A program made the position numbers and the translations under genes. The notes beneath the pieces are model-generated. The model was not told the origin of the DNA, made no database searches, and saw only the letters and a program-made list of their open reading frames with translations. This document shows, in pieces, positions 33,548 through 45,936 of a stretch of DNA of 64,000 bases (within the stretch, counting starts at the first letter, position 1; every line of letters starts with the position of its first letter). Origin of the DNA: Acanthosoma haemorrhoidale (taxonomy: Eukaryota > Arthropoda > Insecta > Hemiptera > Acanthosomatidae); the NCBI GenBank assembly GCA_930367205.1, contig OV884011.1, positions 108,987,139-109,051,138 on the forward strand. The letters run 5' to 3'.

Positions 33548-33990
33548 TAACCGGTTGATTACACGAGCTTAGATATGTTTAAGCTTCAGACATAAATACG
33601 TTAACCATACTAAATACGCATTCCCAAGGCCAAAAAAGAAAGAACTTCACTTTCGAATTCCCCATTATCACATTTCATCAGATTCTCATTAGCACTCCGT
33701 CCAAATACGATAAAAGGAACGTCAGTTGTAAACTATTATCTACACAAAAATACCGATACTATGTATTTTCCTAAACAAAGTTGAAAAACCCTTGCTTGTT
33801 GTCTTAGTGGCTTTCTTGAGCTCGGAGGTTGCTGGGGCTAAAAAAAAGTCAGTAAAAAATTATAAGGCCCTCCCCCATGTAAGACCAAATAACTTACAAA
33901 CAATGTTCCGTACTCAAAAGATATTGTAACCATTCGGCTCCATTCCCTCAGGTAAAAAGGGATCCAACCTATTATTAACGCAGCCTAAAG
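33548..33990 (+). repeat. Local direct repeat, copy B
   Basis: Counterpart of 31,921-32,400. It shares the block order throughout but carries its own indels. CATGTAAGACCAAATAA links it more closely to the partial copy at 33,404-33,540 than to copy A, so the duplication of A/B probably preceded that of the partial copy. Confidence 0.8.
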
Positions 33991-36900
33991 AGAACGCAAT
34001 TGAAAAGGGCTATATGTCATCTGTTGATTGTTTAACAATGCCAATGTCCAATTCCGAACTAAAGTTTCAGGAGCCAAAACTAGAAATCGGTTGAGCTTTC
34101 GGGATTCCAATATTTGGGGGGGAGCGTTTCTGCTGTGTGCAATTATTTTATATTTTAAAGCGACCTCCACTGGTAGAAATGGTTTAGTTCTCCTACTACA
34201 GTATTTCCGGTCGAAAAGTAAGTAGTTCTTCTCATGAGGAATAAAGGAACTCATGCCACAACATATCTCGGTTAGTTCTGTTTTCTTTTTACTCCTTTTA
34301 TTACATTTATATATGAATAAACTTATCCGGAGCCGGCGTATACAATGAGACACAAATGGTATATTTTACCAGTTGCTAGAGGTAGCATTCTAACTTACAA
34401 GCTAGAGAACGAATAGATAAATTCAGTTGCGAGAGGCAAGGTTGCCCAAACTGAAGGAGCTCGACCCAGTTTTAGGCAAGCGTGACGTCATGGGAGTCCA
34501 TGCAACCCAGTTCGGTGCCAGAAGCGAGATTGTTATCTTGCTTAAGTTCATCCTTTCTTGTTGGCTCAATCATTATAGCTGCTCATCTCATCTGTCTGTT
34601 TATGGCGGTGATACCAAGTCCATTGCATGCAGTATTATTTTGTTGGGCGTCAAACGATTCGCTCTCATAGGCATAACTATCTGGCCTTGTCCATTATTTT
34701 CTTCATTATATCTCACGATTATTTTTTTTCAAATAACTCCTGTTTTAGTTCCCGATCAGACCATTATCACGGCCACTACCGTTCAGAAGATAGGCGATAG
34801 CTCACACATCAGTACATCATTAAATGAAGATCCTCCCCCTTCGGACTTGACAATATTATTGAGTTTTAAAAATTAACTCTTTTTCAATTAAACAACAAAA
34901 AAAAAATGACGCGTTATTTCTTCTTCAACTATTAATAGTTAGGTTGCAAATCTGATTAATGGGGATTTGCCTTATTGACTCGGCCATTCAATTTTTTGTG
35001 TCATTGGACTCCTTCCCGTAATAAACCCTTTTTTGAGCCTTTACAACGCATAATTCACGAGATTTGTCTCGCTGGTTTTTTGTATCAAGTGCAAAAAAAA
35101 ATACCTAAGTTAGGCCGATCAGTCCGGACGTCCGTGATTTTCCCCTTAATTTACATAACGGACCTTCCATTTTATTAGCCCCCCCCCCTACACTCGATCG
35201 TGGGCGCAATACACTGAGTTGCGCAATACCGTAGGCCTTGTGAACTTGTCTATTGTTCACGATAAGTGATAGGTGTTTCCACACTTTCGCATGACATGAA
35301 GAAACAAAACGTCTGTCATTTACGAGTAATTATGTCTCTTAAGCAGCCTTACTGCTATGATCAAATAATTATTTAATTTAATATACTTATTATATAGTTT
35401 TCTGTGTGCACACTACTACGACATCAATTCTTTTATTAAAAAACGCGTATGAGTAGTGCGACTTAGACCCGGTATCTTAACCAGCGAGCTCTAGTGATAT
35501 CGCCTTTCACATATTCACAGTCCAGCTAACAGGCTTGCACGGTCCGCTGCGCTCTCGCTGCTCGCATAATCGCTGAGCTCGAAGGGAGAGGCCCTGATAT
35601 TATTTCGTCAGTTTGTCTTCATTTAGGTATGCATGTAACTACTGCAATGGTGTTTGTTGTAATTATTAAATCAATATATAATTTAAAGTTTTTTTTCATG
35701 CGATTTTCTGGATTACGCTCCCAATTTTTTTGGTTAACATATAGAAATATGCGGGACAAAACACTAAAAACAGTCTGTTTTACTGATTTTTAAGATTTCC
35801 CAAGTCATTACTCGTTAGCTATAAAATGTTCTGATTCTTTTCCTAATGGGTACGAATCCAATAAAGACACTAATTTCCCAAGTTATTCCGAAAAATACTT
35901 TTGAGAGCTAAATAAAGAATAGCAATGTCCGTCATACCAGGAATTTTTTGGTCAGGAACTCCACTATTTGATATATATATGTTTATTAATTTTAAAAGCC
36001 ATTTTCAGTAATTGAGGAAGTTTAATAATTGTTATCATATTTGTTTACAATCACATGGGCCTCAATAAATTAACAATTGTTTTGAATTTTGTGATGTATG
36101 TGATCAATGTGCAAAAAATAAATAATTCAACATTTAAACGACAAAAACAATTTTCTAAACAAGTCATATAGTCTTTCTTTAATTAGTACTAAGTATGTCT
36201 AGACAATTACACGAATCTGGACTAATATTTAATAAACTATTTTAACTATAAAAACATATAAAGATGAACAATTAAAAGAAAAATGAACAAATTCTTTTTT
36301 CACGGGGTTGTTACTTATCTTTTACTCGGCAAGCTAACCAAAAAAACTTTAAACAGTTTTGGTAGTGAAAATGAATTTTGAACAGCCTATTTAAATGTTC
36401 GACGACGCTGGGGACTGTTATACAATGTAGCTCAGAACTACTCCATTGATTTGAGCAATCTCTTTGTCGTTATGTAAAGATGCTTATGTGATACTTACGT
36501 GACAATGTTCAGCAGTATCACTCGTCAGTCCTTGGTTATATACTGCCGTATTTAATTTAACTTCATTAGCAGTAGTAGGAAATTGTCAAATAGTATAGCC
36601 GTCATTTATGATTATATACAATAATTATTGCCTCAAAGGAAAAATACTAATGATAACACAAGTTAACAGACGATTGACCGCAAATAATAAAAAAAATGTA
36701 AATAGCTAACATATTCATGTAATAAAATATTTTAAATCGGCTTTATTTTTTAAATGCCTTTAATTGTTCTTTTATGCCATACCTGTCCTATGTGTGCACT
36801 GAAATAAAAAATCATTTATAGCATCGGGAGCTGTGTCTCTGAAAAGCATAAAAGTTAGCGAAATGAGAATGACTTTAATTTTGTCTCGCATATTTTCCGT

Positions 36901-39900
36901 TACTTTATTTCAATCGAAGGTTTCTCAGTGTACTACGGTGGGTAGCTGTATATAATTTAGGAACTATTGTATCATTTTTACTAATGCTATTATAGATCCC
37001 GCAGGTAGAGCTCTCGCTGAGCTCAGAAAATAATTTCCCTATAATACAATAATGCTTTGAACTAAAAATGGTTATGTGATTCTATTAGGTTAGGTGAGCG
37101 CTGGCTCACCGAAAATATTTAGAGAGAGAGAAAAAAAAAGGGTTCAATACGTAACCAGTTATGGGACGTATAAATACGCAACAACTTAAATTGTCATAAA
37201 CTGGTTGTTGTAAAACCAAATTTGCTTTCTCATATTTGTTGATGCTGAAGTTTAGTAACGATTTGAATAAGATATACAAAGTAAATGTCAATTTATACCC
37301 TTGTAGTATATCGTACACAGGTGGTCTGAAAAGTTTCATTCATCTCAACATGAAGATGATAATAAAATAAACTAAAGCTAGTGAAATAAAAGCTTTGTTA
37401 GCTCGTAATTATTTTTCAATTTGAACAGGTAGCATTAATGAAAAAATATTAGAAATAATCTATACAAAGGTAAATCACTTTGAGTAATTTTTAAACATTT
37501 CCAATTTATAGATTATCTTTTACCGTTCAACCAAACTGATTTTCACTCATTCCGTTGATTTTTTAGAAAATGAGATATTGACAAAAAATTATCTTTATCT
37601 ATTAATTCCAAGTAATTTTGATATTTCACTTTAGCTACAGGAATAAATGCTTAAACAATGAAAATTATTAGCAGAAAATGAAATCATATTTACTTATAAA
37701 AAATAGCACTCATAACTGTTATTAATAAATCAATTAGCAGGTACTTCACGCTTGGTGTACTGGTTAGAAATTCTAAACAGACGTATATTTGTATTATTTC
37801 TGATTATAAATTCAATTTTACTTTGTTTTTTTCCATTCGATTTTAATTTCCTTTGGGAGAAAAAAGTATATATATTTTGCATTTCTTTAAACATGGCCCG
37901 TCTGATGAGCCTACCAGTTATCGCCTATTTATTCGAAGGCACACTCTGCGTGATAAAAAGACAGAATCGCCTCTGAAGGGACGAAAGGTTAGGAGGCGCC
38001 TTACATAAGGAATTAGACTCTTTACATCACAATGCCTTTATGTAACTCGAAGGTCCCAGATGCCAGCCCTACCACTGCCACCAGTAGCCATAGTATAAAA
38101 GTAATTTTTCTTTAATAAAACTGATATGATCCACCATATCTATCAGACGAAATTGAAGCGTTTCAACCAGTTAATCCAAGAATCAGTGATCTTGATATAT
38201 GTTTAGAAAAATCAGAATTTATATATAATTAAATATTATAATATAATTAATTATATCATAAAATATAAAGCACAAACAAATTGTCAGAAAAATATAGACC
38301 GTGTGAATTTCATAAATATTTATTAAAATACTTTGTTCTAGTTATAAAACTTTGCAAGGCATATAGAATCAATTCCTATAATAAAAAAAAATGTAGATAG
38401 CTAAAAATCAACGCAAAGTATTAAAATCTATATCATATAATTATTTATATGTGAATGTGCACTTTTTTTAAAGCTTGCTCAACCATGGTGAGAAATTAGA
38501 ACTTTCAATATCTTATCCTAAATATTTATTTTCATTTAGTTTGTTCCTCTTCATAAGCTTCTTTTTTTTTAAATGGTGACAATGTGGTACAATGTAGGTG
38601 CACATCTGTTGCAACGTAGCTTGAAACAAAGCTCTTGCCAATAAAAAAAAACTTATGAAGATAAACGGGCATTGGTTTTGTAGTATGAATATTAGTATCA
38701 CAAACGCAAAATGGTGGCTTTCCGAAATGATTGCCAACGAAAAAGGAATACATCTGGTAAAATTATTATTTGAAGAAAAACTATTATATGCATAGTATTT
38801 TTTTTTAAGTACATTTATCTATGTTCATTTCAAATTAATTATTAATTGCAAATAATATTCTATTATTTTTTTGTAAGGTATAAATTATCGTTGCAGGAGT
38901 GGCACTACCTTACATTCCTTGCCTGTAGCTAGAGCTGTTGGCCACACTGTGGCTCTTAAATTACAACCAAATGACTTGCCACGAATCATTCTTTGAAATA
39001 AAACCAAATAGCTGTTGAATATCAGTGACCATTAGAAAATGTTAGCCCTGCACACTTTTTTTTTTATTGTTTTTCTACTAAATAATAATGGGTATCTGAC
39101 GGACTAATAATAGCACAAATAGAAACCAGTTCCACCTGCTAGCCTCCTGTCCAAGAAGTATGTCCACGGAAGGTCGAATTGACGGTTTCACAGTCCCAAA
39201 TGGATATTTTTAGATACTTTCCCCCCTTACACATCCAATCCCCTTCATTCATTCTGAAAAATATCAGTTTTTCGTAGCAATACATTCTTTTATAGCATTA
39301 GTCACTAGTTGCCTACTGCAAATTTTCATTTCATTTGTAAGAGTTTACTTTCAGATGTTAATAGCCCAAACAAAAGGCCACAATGCCTAAACACCCTGAA
39401 AACTGAAAGGCCCACTAAGGCCTAGAAACGGGCTGGTTTCATTTATCCAGAGGTCGAAATAATTAACTCCACATTCTGATATTTTCCGTTTTGATTCCCT
39501 TAGGCTAGAAGCTGCCAGAGTACGAACGTTTTATTGGTGATTTGTTTGATGGGAAAAATATGTTTTTATAAATTTCTAAGTATGACGTTTTTATGTACAA
39601 ATAGTATATGACTCCATTAAAATGTATATAATACAATCTACTATTTTCCTACGCATTACAAACGTACCCTGAAGAACAAACAATACAAGATATACCATAC
39701 GTAGACGATATCGTTATTATCAAAGATTATGTACAAACGAAATTCTATAATCGCCTTAATTTCATGTAATCCAAGAAAATAAATAAATAACCATAGTATT
39801 TTATATTTTGACCATTCAATTTGTCATTCAAAAATTGTCCGTTTAAAGAAATATTATATTTCCTGAAACAGCCAATAATTTGTTTGAAAATGTGACGTAT

Positions 39901-41589
39901 TTAAAAGTATTTACAACTCTTTTCTCTAAATATTTTATTTCTCCAGAAATCTAGCACATCATTGTGTAGGATCCACTCATAGGATTTACCTCAAGGAAAA
40001 AACATGCTGTAGCCATCTGCTTGCTATAAGAAACTTCATCTGCTAAATGAGTCATCCATTGTATCTACTGTTAATATTATCCATTCACTAACTTGAAACT
40101 TAACGTTTTTAGAGAATGTCGACTATTTTGACATTTATGATACTATCTTAATATAACAGTACCTGGGAAGATTCGAATGTGCTGCCAAAATAAAGAAAGA
40201 AATCCCGCTTCTCATTTTGAAACTACATTGCCCGGTAGCTCTACTAACTACAACTCATTCGTTTTGATGTGTCTTTTTGTTGAGTTAAAATGATCAATCA
40301 GATATAATATACTTTTGATTCGTATATTTCTATCAACTCTAAGTTTGATTTTTTAGCTGACCTATACATGTACTCCCTTTAAAGTTCTAAAGGCATTTGT
40401 AAAAAAATAATTAACTATCGCTCATAAGACCGACCATATTATGCGATATTACTTGAGATCCATGCCCGAACAACTATGTAACAGAACGGGATCTTCCTGC
40501 TCTAACCTAAGCCCACATAACACAAGCCCCAAGCCCAGAGATAGATGGATGTTGCACAACCAGATCCGCCGTAATAGGAATATTATGGAAGCGGCGATGA
40601 TGTGATTGATGTTGGGTGTCTCATCATCTATCAGGTCGCCTTGTTCTGCTCGATATCCTTCCTCAAACTTCGTCCTCATCTAACCTTCCGCCCTGTGGTT
40701 ATGTGTCCTTTGTCGGTGCCTAGTGAAAATACGAGCATGACTGGAAGTAATGGCAAGAGTAATTCTTTTGCATATTTCATCTCTTCTATAAGTAATAGAA
40801 GAGAGAGGCTCTACTTTCAAACAGATATAAAGTAATCTTCTTACTTTAATTTACGTATTTATGTTCTTCATTCAACAAGTCGGCGATAGTGAGAAGAAAC
40901 TAACAAACTTAAAAAATGTTTTATTTTTCTTCATATTACAGTATAGAATCTGTCGAAAATTTACGAATGATGATAACTACGGTTAGTCATAGGTAAATCA
41001 GGTTGACTAACAGACATTCATGATGACATTTGGTTGAAATAAGAGCAGGTGGATAATATAACATAGCTAAATTATAAAGAAATTTATCACTCGACTTCTA
41101 ATCATATGATTCCTTGTAATCTAGGCAACTAAGATATGAAAATTCAAATGATGTTTTCTAGAAACAAATGCCAGTTATTAGTACATCAGTACTGGTAATT
41201 AATATTAGATCGGATTAGATTGCAAAAGAAAATACCGTATAACATCAAAAATTCGCCATAACAGATGAAACTATCTCATAGCTTGTAGAATTTAGTACGA
41301 GATTCAGTTTTTAATATAGGCAGCTCACCAAAACAGGTTCTGAAGCCAAACAGACATACTTTTTTTTTAAGTAACTCAAGGCCTCGAAATAGAATTCAGA
41401 TTACATTTTAGACTGAACTATTTCTAAGATTTGCCTACATCGTTGCTTACTTTAAGAAATTAACTCTGTAGTTTGTTTGTAACATGTCTTTTATATTATT
41501 AATAGTATTTCGTAATTGTTAATTGTGGATATTAATCATTGAAAAAAGTACCCTTCTTGAAAATTACCTCTATAATATATATATATTAT
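33991..41589. other. Long gene-poor stretch
   Basis: No gene is supported over about 7.6 kb. The longest open frame, 34,427-34,876 (149 codons), starts at TTG and has no known domain. It contains a full CRE palindrome TGACGTCA at 34,483-34,490. G+C-richer patches at 35,480-35,610, 37,890-38,100 and 40,470-40,720 have no recognisable coding content and could be old repeats or regulatory DNA. The rest is A+T-rich with homopolymers. Confidence 0.4.
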
Positions 41590-41649
41590 AACGGACAGAC
41601 ACGTGCGAAAATTTCTTCTTGATCCATTGAAAAGAGTTTTCGATTTGTA
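41590..41649 (+). repeat. 60-bp direct repeat, left copy
   Basis: This matches 42,179-42,239 with one substitution and one T insertion. It contains a CACGTG E-box (41,600-41,605) and an internal inverted pair, CGAAAA and TTTTCG. Flanks of the two copies are unrelated. Confidence 0.85.
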
Positions 41650-42178
41650 TATATATATATATTTGATAGAAGCATAGATAAAATCTTATCTAAATCTAAA
41701 AGGTCGAATTACAGTTTTTTTAAGATTGTTTGTCAATATTATTTTTATTTACTGCTTTGAAAATTTTAAAGAACTAGCAAAACCAAAAGACAGCGTAGGT
41801 TCCCGAAACCTTCAGTTACCAAAGTAAAAAGACCCAAATGATGGCAGTAAACACCTTTTCAGCGGATGCTCAACTGGGATTTCCTCTGGGAGATAAGGCG
41901 AAGGGTTGTGATGAGTCCGAAGGTGTCCCATAGTATATAGGGATAGGAAACACATGATATTCAATCGTTCTTGAGCATTCATTAGTACGCAGATACCAGA
42001 GCAACTGGTAAATGGATTCTAAATAGCATAATACTGATCTTGGACCAGTCATACGGTTTCCTTGAAAGCATTGAATCTTTTGTCGTCCGCAAGGTTCAAA
42101 ATATCCAAGAAATTGATGAATTACATTTAATGTGACCTACGTGTACATCTTCGTTATTTAACGACTGGCGATTGGCGA

Positions 42179-42239
42179 AACGGACAGACACGTGCGAAAA
42201 TTTCTTCTTGATCGATTGAAAAGAGTTTTCGATTTTGTA
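42179..42239 (+). repeat. 60-bp direct repeat, right copy
   Basis: Same orientation as the left copy, 589 bp away, with CACGTG at 42,189-42,194. The 530 bp between copies contains no recognised element. Confidence 0.85.
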
Positions 42240-45200
42240 AAAAGGAAACATTAAAGTTTGACGATAATGTAATATAATTTCTGTAAGAAATTAAAAAAAA
42301 AAACTTAATAATAAAGATAAACTGGAATATCCTAATTGTCGTGAAGATATATTGGTGTTGGAAATGAATTTCTAATAATAGGAGAACGGACGAATGATAT
42401 ACTGAACAAAACTTTGTTTGATGTACAGTACAAAAAAATGTTGGTCAATGAAACCGAATTTAGATCAGTTAATGAGTGTATAATAATAAATTGATCAATA
42501 GACCGCAAATATTCAAATAGTTGATTGTTTGATTATCGATTGTATAAATTAATCAGTATGATACACATTGAAATGTCTGAGAACTCGTAGAATCCTATAA
42601 TAGGAGTGGGTTAAAAAGTATTCAGAAGGGGGATAAACTGGTTCACCCATTGACTTTAAATTGCTTGTATTGTTTTTAACTAGCACGGCTGGATTTCTTC
42701 TCAGTCTTGCTTCCAACCGTCATTACAGGTACAAGAAAAAAATAAAATAAAAGAAGAAACGAAGCAGGCACTGCAGGGACATAAAGCACGAGGAGGACAA
42801 GCACTTAATTCCTTAAGAAAGTTAAGGCTGCTATATTTTATTACATTAGTTACTTCACGACCTTTGTCAGGCAAGCAATGTTCCTTGTACATTTCATAGG
42901 GCACTCCCAGCGCTCCGTTCTTACCCTCCTGTTCACGGTCTTTTAAAAATAAATATTTATAAATGCAGTTTATTTTATTTTAGGGTTATGTGCTGGCATT
43001 CGGGGTAGGAAGAGCGGCATGTCCTCAAAAGCCTTGAGATAAAAGAAAGAAAGAAAAACTCACCTTGGGGCTTGATCTTTATGGTTCCTAAGAGTCATGT
43101 AATAACCAACGCAACAAAGGAGATCTTTTATTTTTTATGCATACGGTTGCCTTTTTTACAACTATGTACATCACTTTTAATAATAGGCCCTCTTTAACAA
43201 AGCATGAACGTTTTAGCATTATAAAGTCAAGAAGTACCATAGCTTTATAACTTTACCATAACGCATTAATCTCTGTGGTTTGATCAGCATTCAGCATTTT
43301 ATTGGATAGATCGGTTGCAACACGCTCCCTCGCACCTTCGGGATCAACTACCAGCTGACCTTTAGCCTTCATTCCCGAGCCTAATCGGGTTTAGGGCCCC
43401 AGGTGGCTTAAAGAGGACAAATTACAGCTTGTCCCCTTTGTAATGCGGTCAAGTCCTCCCGCAGTAAAGGGCGAATGAACTATCAGCTGGATGGCTAAAA
43501 CGCAATGCACTTCGTATGATGATCGAGTCACTTAAGCGCATTCTTCAATGCATACCAAGCACGGTTTATTCCAAGAAATCTTTATCTGATTAGCATTTCT
43601 ATTTACTACAAATTACCCATTGGTTATGAGAAAGACTTCTAAATAACAGTCCAAACAGTGGGAATGGATACTCAACGAAAAGCTTCTAAAGAGGTTAAGT
43701 AAGCAAGAGCGGCGAACAAGAGGAGATTTGCATTCGAAATGTTGATCAGGCCGAACAATAGAAGCTAGATTGCATAAGTTGACCCATTTGGAAGTTATGT
43801 ACAGCCACATCTTCCAGCGGGGCTCATGGTAGAGATTGTACGATCAGCTTCAGACATCCTCATTAATAATAAAGGATAGAGCCTTGACTCGATCTGTGGA
43901 ATCAAGGATCCAATGCCATAGGCAACATGCATAAGGAACTGTCTGGATACTAGGTCAAGGGGTACTCCTTAGCAGGTTTCTACTGCCAACTTTTTTATTT
44001 ATTTTATAACTTTTTTTTTTCTTTTTCTTTTTTTTTTTTTTTTTTTACGTTTTATGAGAAACATTTTGCGAAAAGAAAGACATTCTAAATTTAGAAGATT
44101 TTAACAGAATCTGAAATATATCTACTGTCATAGGTCAAATTAGATCTACTTACTACTTTATTATTAGTAAAATAAAATAAACAATTTATATTGAGCTGCT
44201 GACATTATTATAACAAATTAGTGACTGTTATTAGAGTGTATCAATAATTTTGAGCATCTGTTCTTGTAGAAGATGAGAGTGATTTATATTATTTCATTTC
44301 TGTTAATTTATTGTTCACACTTGGTTTTCAATTGTTTTTCTAATAGCATTGTTTTCGTCACCGATCTCTTATGTACCGATTACAATCCGTGCTTTCACAT
44401 ACAACAGTCGTTGGAAAAACGATCTCTCTTGAAATGGTTGGTTTCAGATTTAATGTTGGTGATTTTCTAGCAAGTACGCAGGTAAATAAAAAAAAAATGG
44501 CAGTACTCTTAGCTCATTAGAACTTTTGGAACATATTTTCTGAATAGTTTCATTTTATGTCCAAGACTCTCTGTGTAGGCATAATATATGTTTAGACAAG
44601 GTCCACGGCTCGAAGCCTATCGAGCTGACATGCCAAGCCGTCTAAAGGTCTAGGTTCCAGCCAAGCCTGGGATGCTCACTAATACGTCACGGTCATTAGC
44701 TGCAGCCAGGGTAAAGGTCACTGGACATATTCCACACGCACCGTCAATATATGTGTATATGCGACTAGATCTCGTCCTATATTGCAGGCATATTATTACC
44801 ATGTTCATGTTCATGGGAGAGCTCGGGAGGCGACGTAAAACCTGCATAGAATAGAATTAGACAGGCCTATTGTGATCTCAGGTAGTGAGTGAGTCCAGTG
44901 AACCATCCCTGCTCCTCATGCACAACTTTCTCAAGGAGTGGCCCACATGGAGTATCTCTTAGTCGATGACTACGCACAATAGTTTGAAGATATTATAAAA
45001 TAAGATACTATTTCCTCCTTAGTGTTTCACCTTACAGTTGACCTTGATGCCGATACGTCATTGTATCCAGTACGTAATCACTAGTCAGTATGTATGGTGA
45101 AAATAGCTAGTTAAGGTTAGCTTCAACACTAAATATAATTAAGTAATAATATAACCATCGTAATGAATCAGTTTAACCGATAAACTCCATAGACCTCTAA

Positions 45201-45496
45201 CATAAGCTTATCCCCGATTATCATTCGTGTGTATGTATCTAAAACTATAAATGTATGTTTAACGCTGGACCTCAATTCCACATCAGAAGCTTTCATAATT
45301 TCACAAGATCACATGGTTGAAAGCACATTAAAGACGGAACGTAAATCTCAATTCAAAGACCCCCCCACAAAAAAATTGAGATTCAATGAAAATCGCTTTG
45401 TTCCCTTGACAAACTGATTTTCATAGGTGTTTTCTTAAACATTTGTATTAAGTGAACAAGGTGGTTTAAGGAACGAATAAGTATTTTCACATTGAT
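42240..45496. other. Gene-free sequence with G+C-richer islands
   Basis: No gene is supported. 43,280-43,530 is G+C-rich with two small hairpins (CCCGA-gcctaa-TCGGG and GGACAA...TTGTCC). 43,660-43,980 and 44,590-44,960 are also G+C-richer. A long T run lies at about 44,010-44,046. I cannot tell whether the islands are regulatory DNA or decayed repeats. Confidence 0.4.
44626..44662 (+). repeat. Possible tRNA-Leu-like SINE head
   Basis: TGCCAAGCCGTCTAAAGG resembles the A-box region of tRNA-Leu (TGGCCGAGCGGTCTAAGGC). No B-box is found in the next 80 bp. A remnant of a tRNA-derived SINE is the simplest reading, but one box only is weak support. Confidence 0.28.
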
Positions 45497-45620
45497 ATAA
45501 ATATATATATATATTTATTTTATTTTTAATATATATATATTTATTTTTTCAATATATATATATATATATTTTTTTTTATTTTCAATATATTTATATATAA
45601 ATATATTGAAAATAAAAATA
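45497..45620. repeat. A+T-rich low-complexity tract with a 46-bp perfect palindrome
   Basis: Repeated TA runs and TTTATTTT words lead into a perfect palindrome at 45,573-45,618, centred between 45,595 and 45,596. Its core is CAATATATTTATA plus the mirrored half. It could extrude as a cruciform. There is no associated coding sequence. Confidence 0.75.
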
Positions 45621-45809
45621 GCTTTCCGTTGGTAAAATCGAAATCGAGAATGAGTCCACTAGATAGTGGATACCTAGTTCCGAGCACTTTGAATCCATAT
45701 GTTGTATCCTTATCGCCATATTGTTAATTGATCGATTTTTTCTATTTATATGCGTTCCAAGCAGATCGATATTACTCCCACACCCCGACCTTGCCTCCAT
45801 GTATCAATA
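45621..45809. other. Spacer
   Basis: No feature beyond a short unrecognised minus-strand frame. Confidence 0.3.
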
Positions 45810-45936
45810 AGAGACGGTGTAAGCCGGTTTCCCGGAAGACGACACGTAACAGGCCTACACACGTAAGACGCGACAAACGTGCATTGTGTTAGTGCCTAAC
45901 CCTTCTCCCGCCATCTTGGAAAATTTACGTAAGTAT
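45810..45936 (+). promoter_or_regulatory. Promoter-like patch followed by a splice-donor-like site
   Basis: This G+C-richer patch contains CCCGGAAG (ETS-type site), several CG dinucleotides and CCGCCATCTTGG (YY1/Pleiohomeotic type, GCCAT core at 45,910). It ends at a near-perfect donor, GTAAGTAT, at 45,929. ETS plus YY1 sites before a short exon and donor are common at CpG-bearing housekeeping starts. No ATG-initiated exon or acceptor partner is visible, so a non-coding first exon is only a possibility. Confidence 0.3.

Noticed and set aside
31921..33990. The two 0.45-kb direct repeats as LTRs of a retrovirus-like element
   Set aside because: No TG...CA ends, primer-binding site, polypurine tract or gag/pol sequence lies between them, and a partial third copy argues for local duplication.
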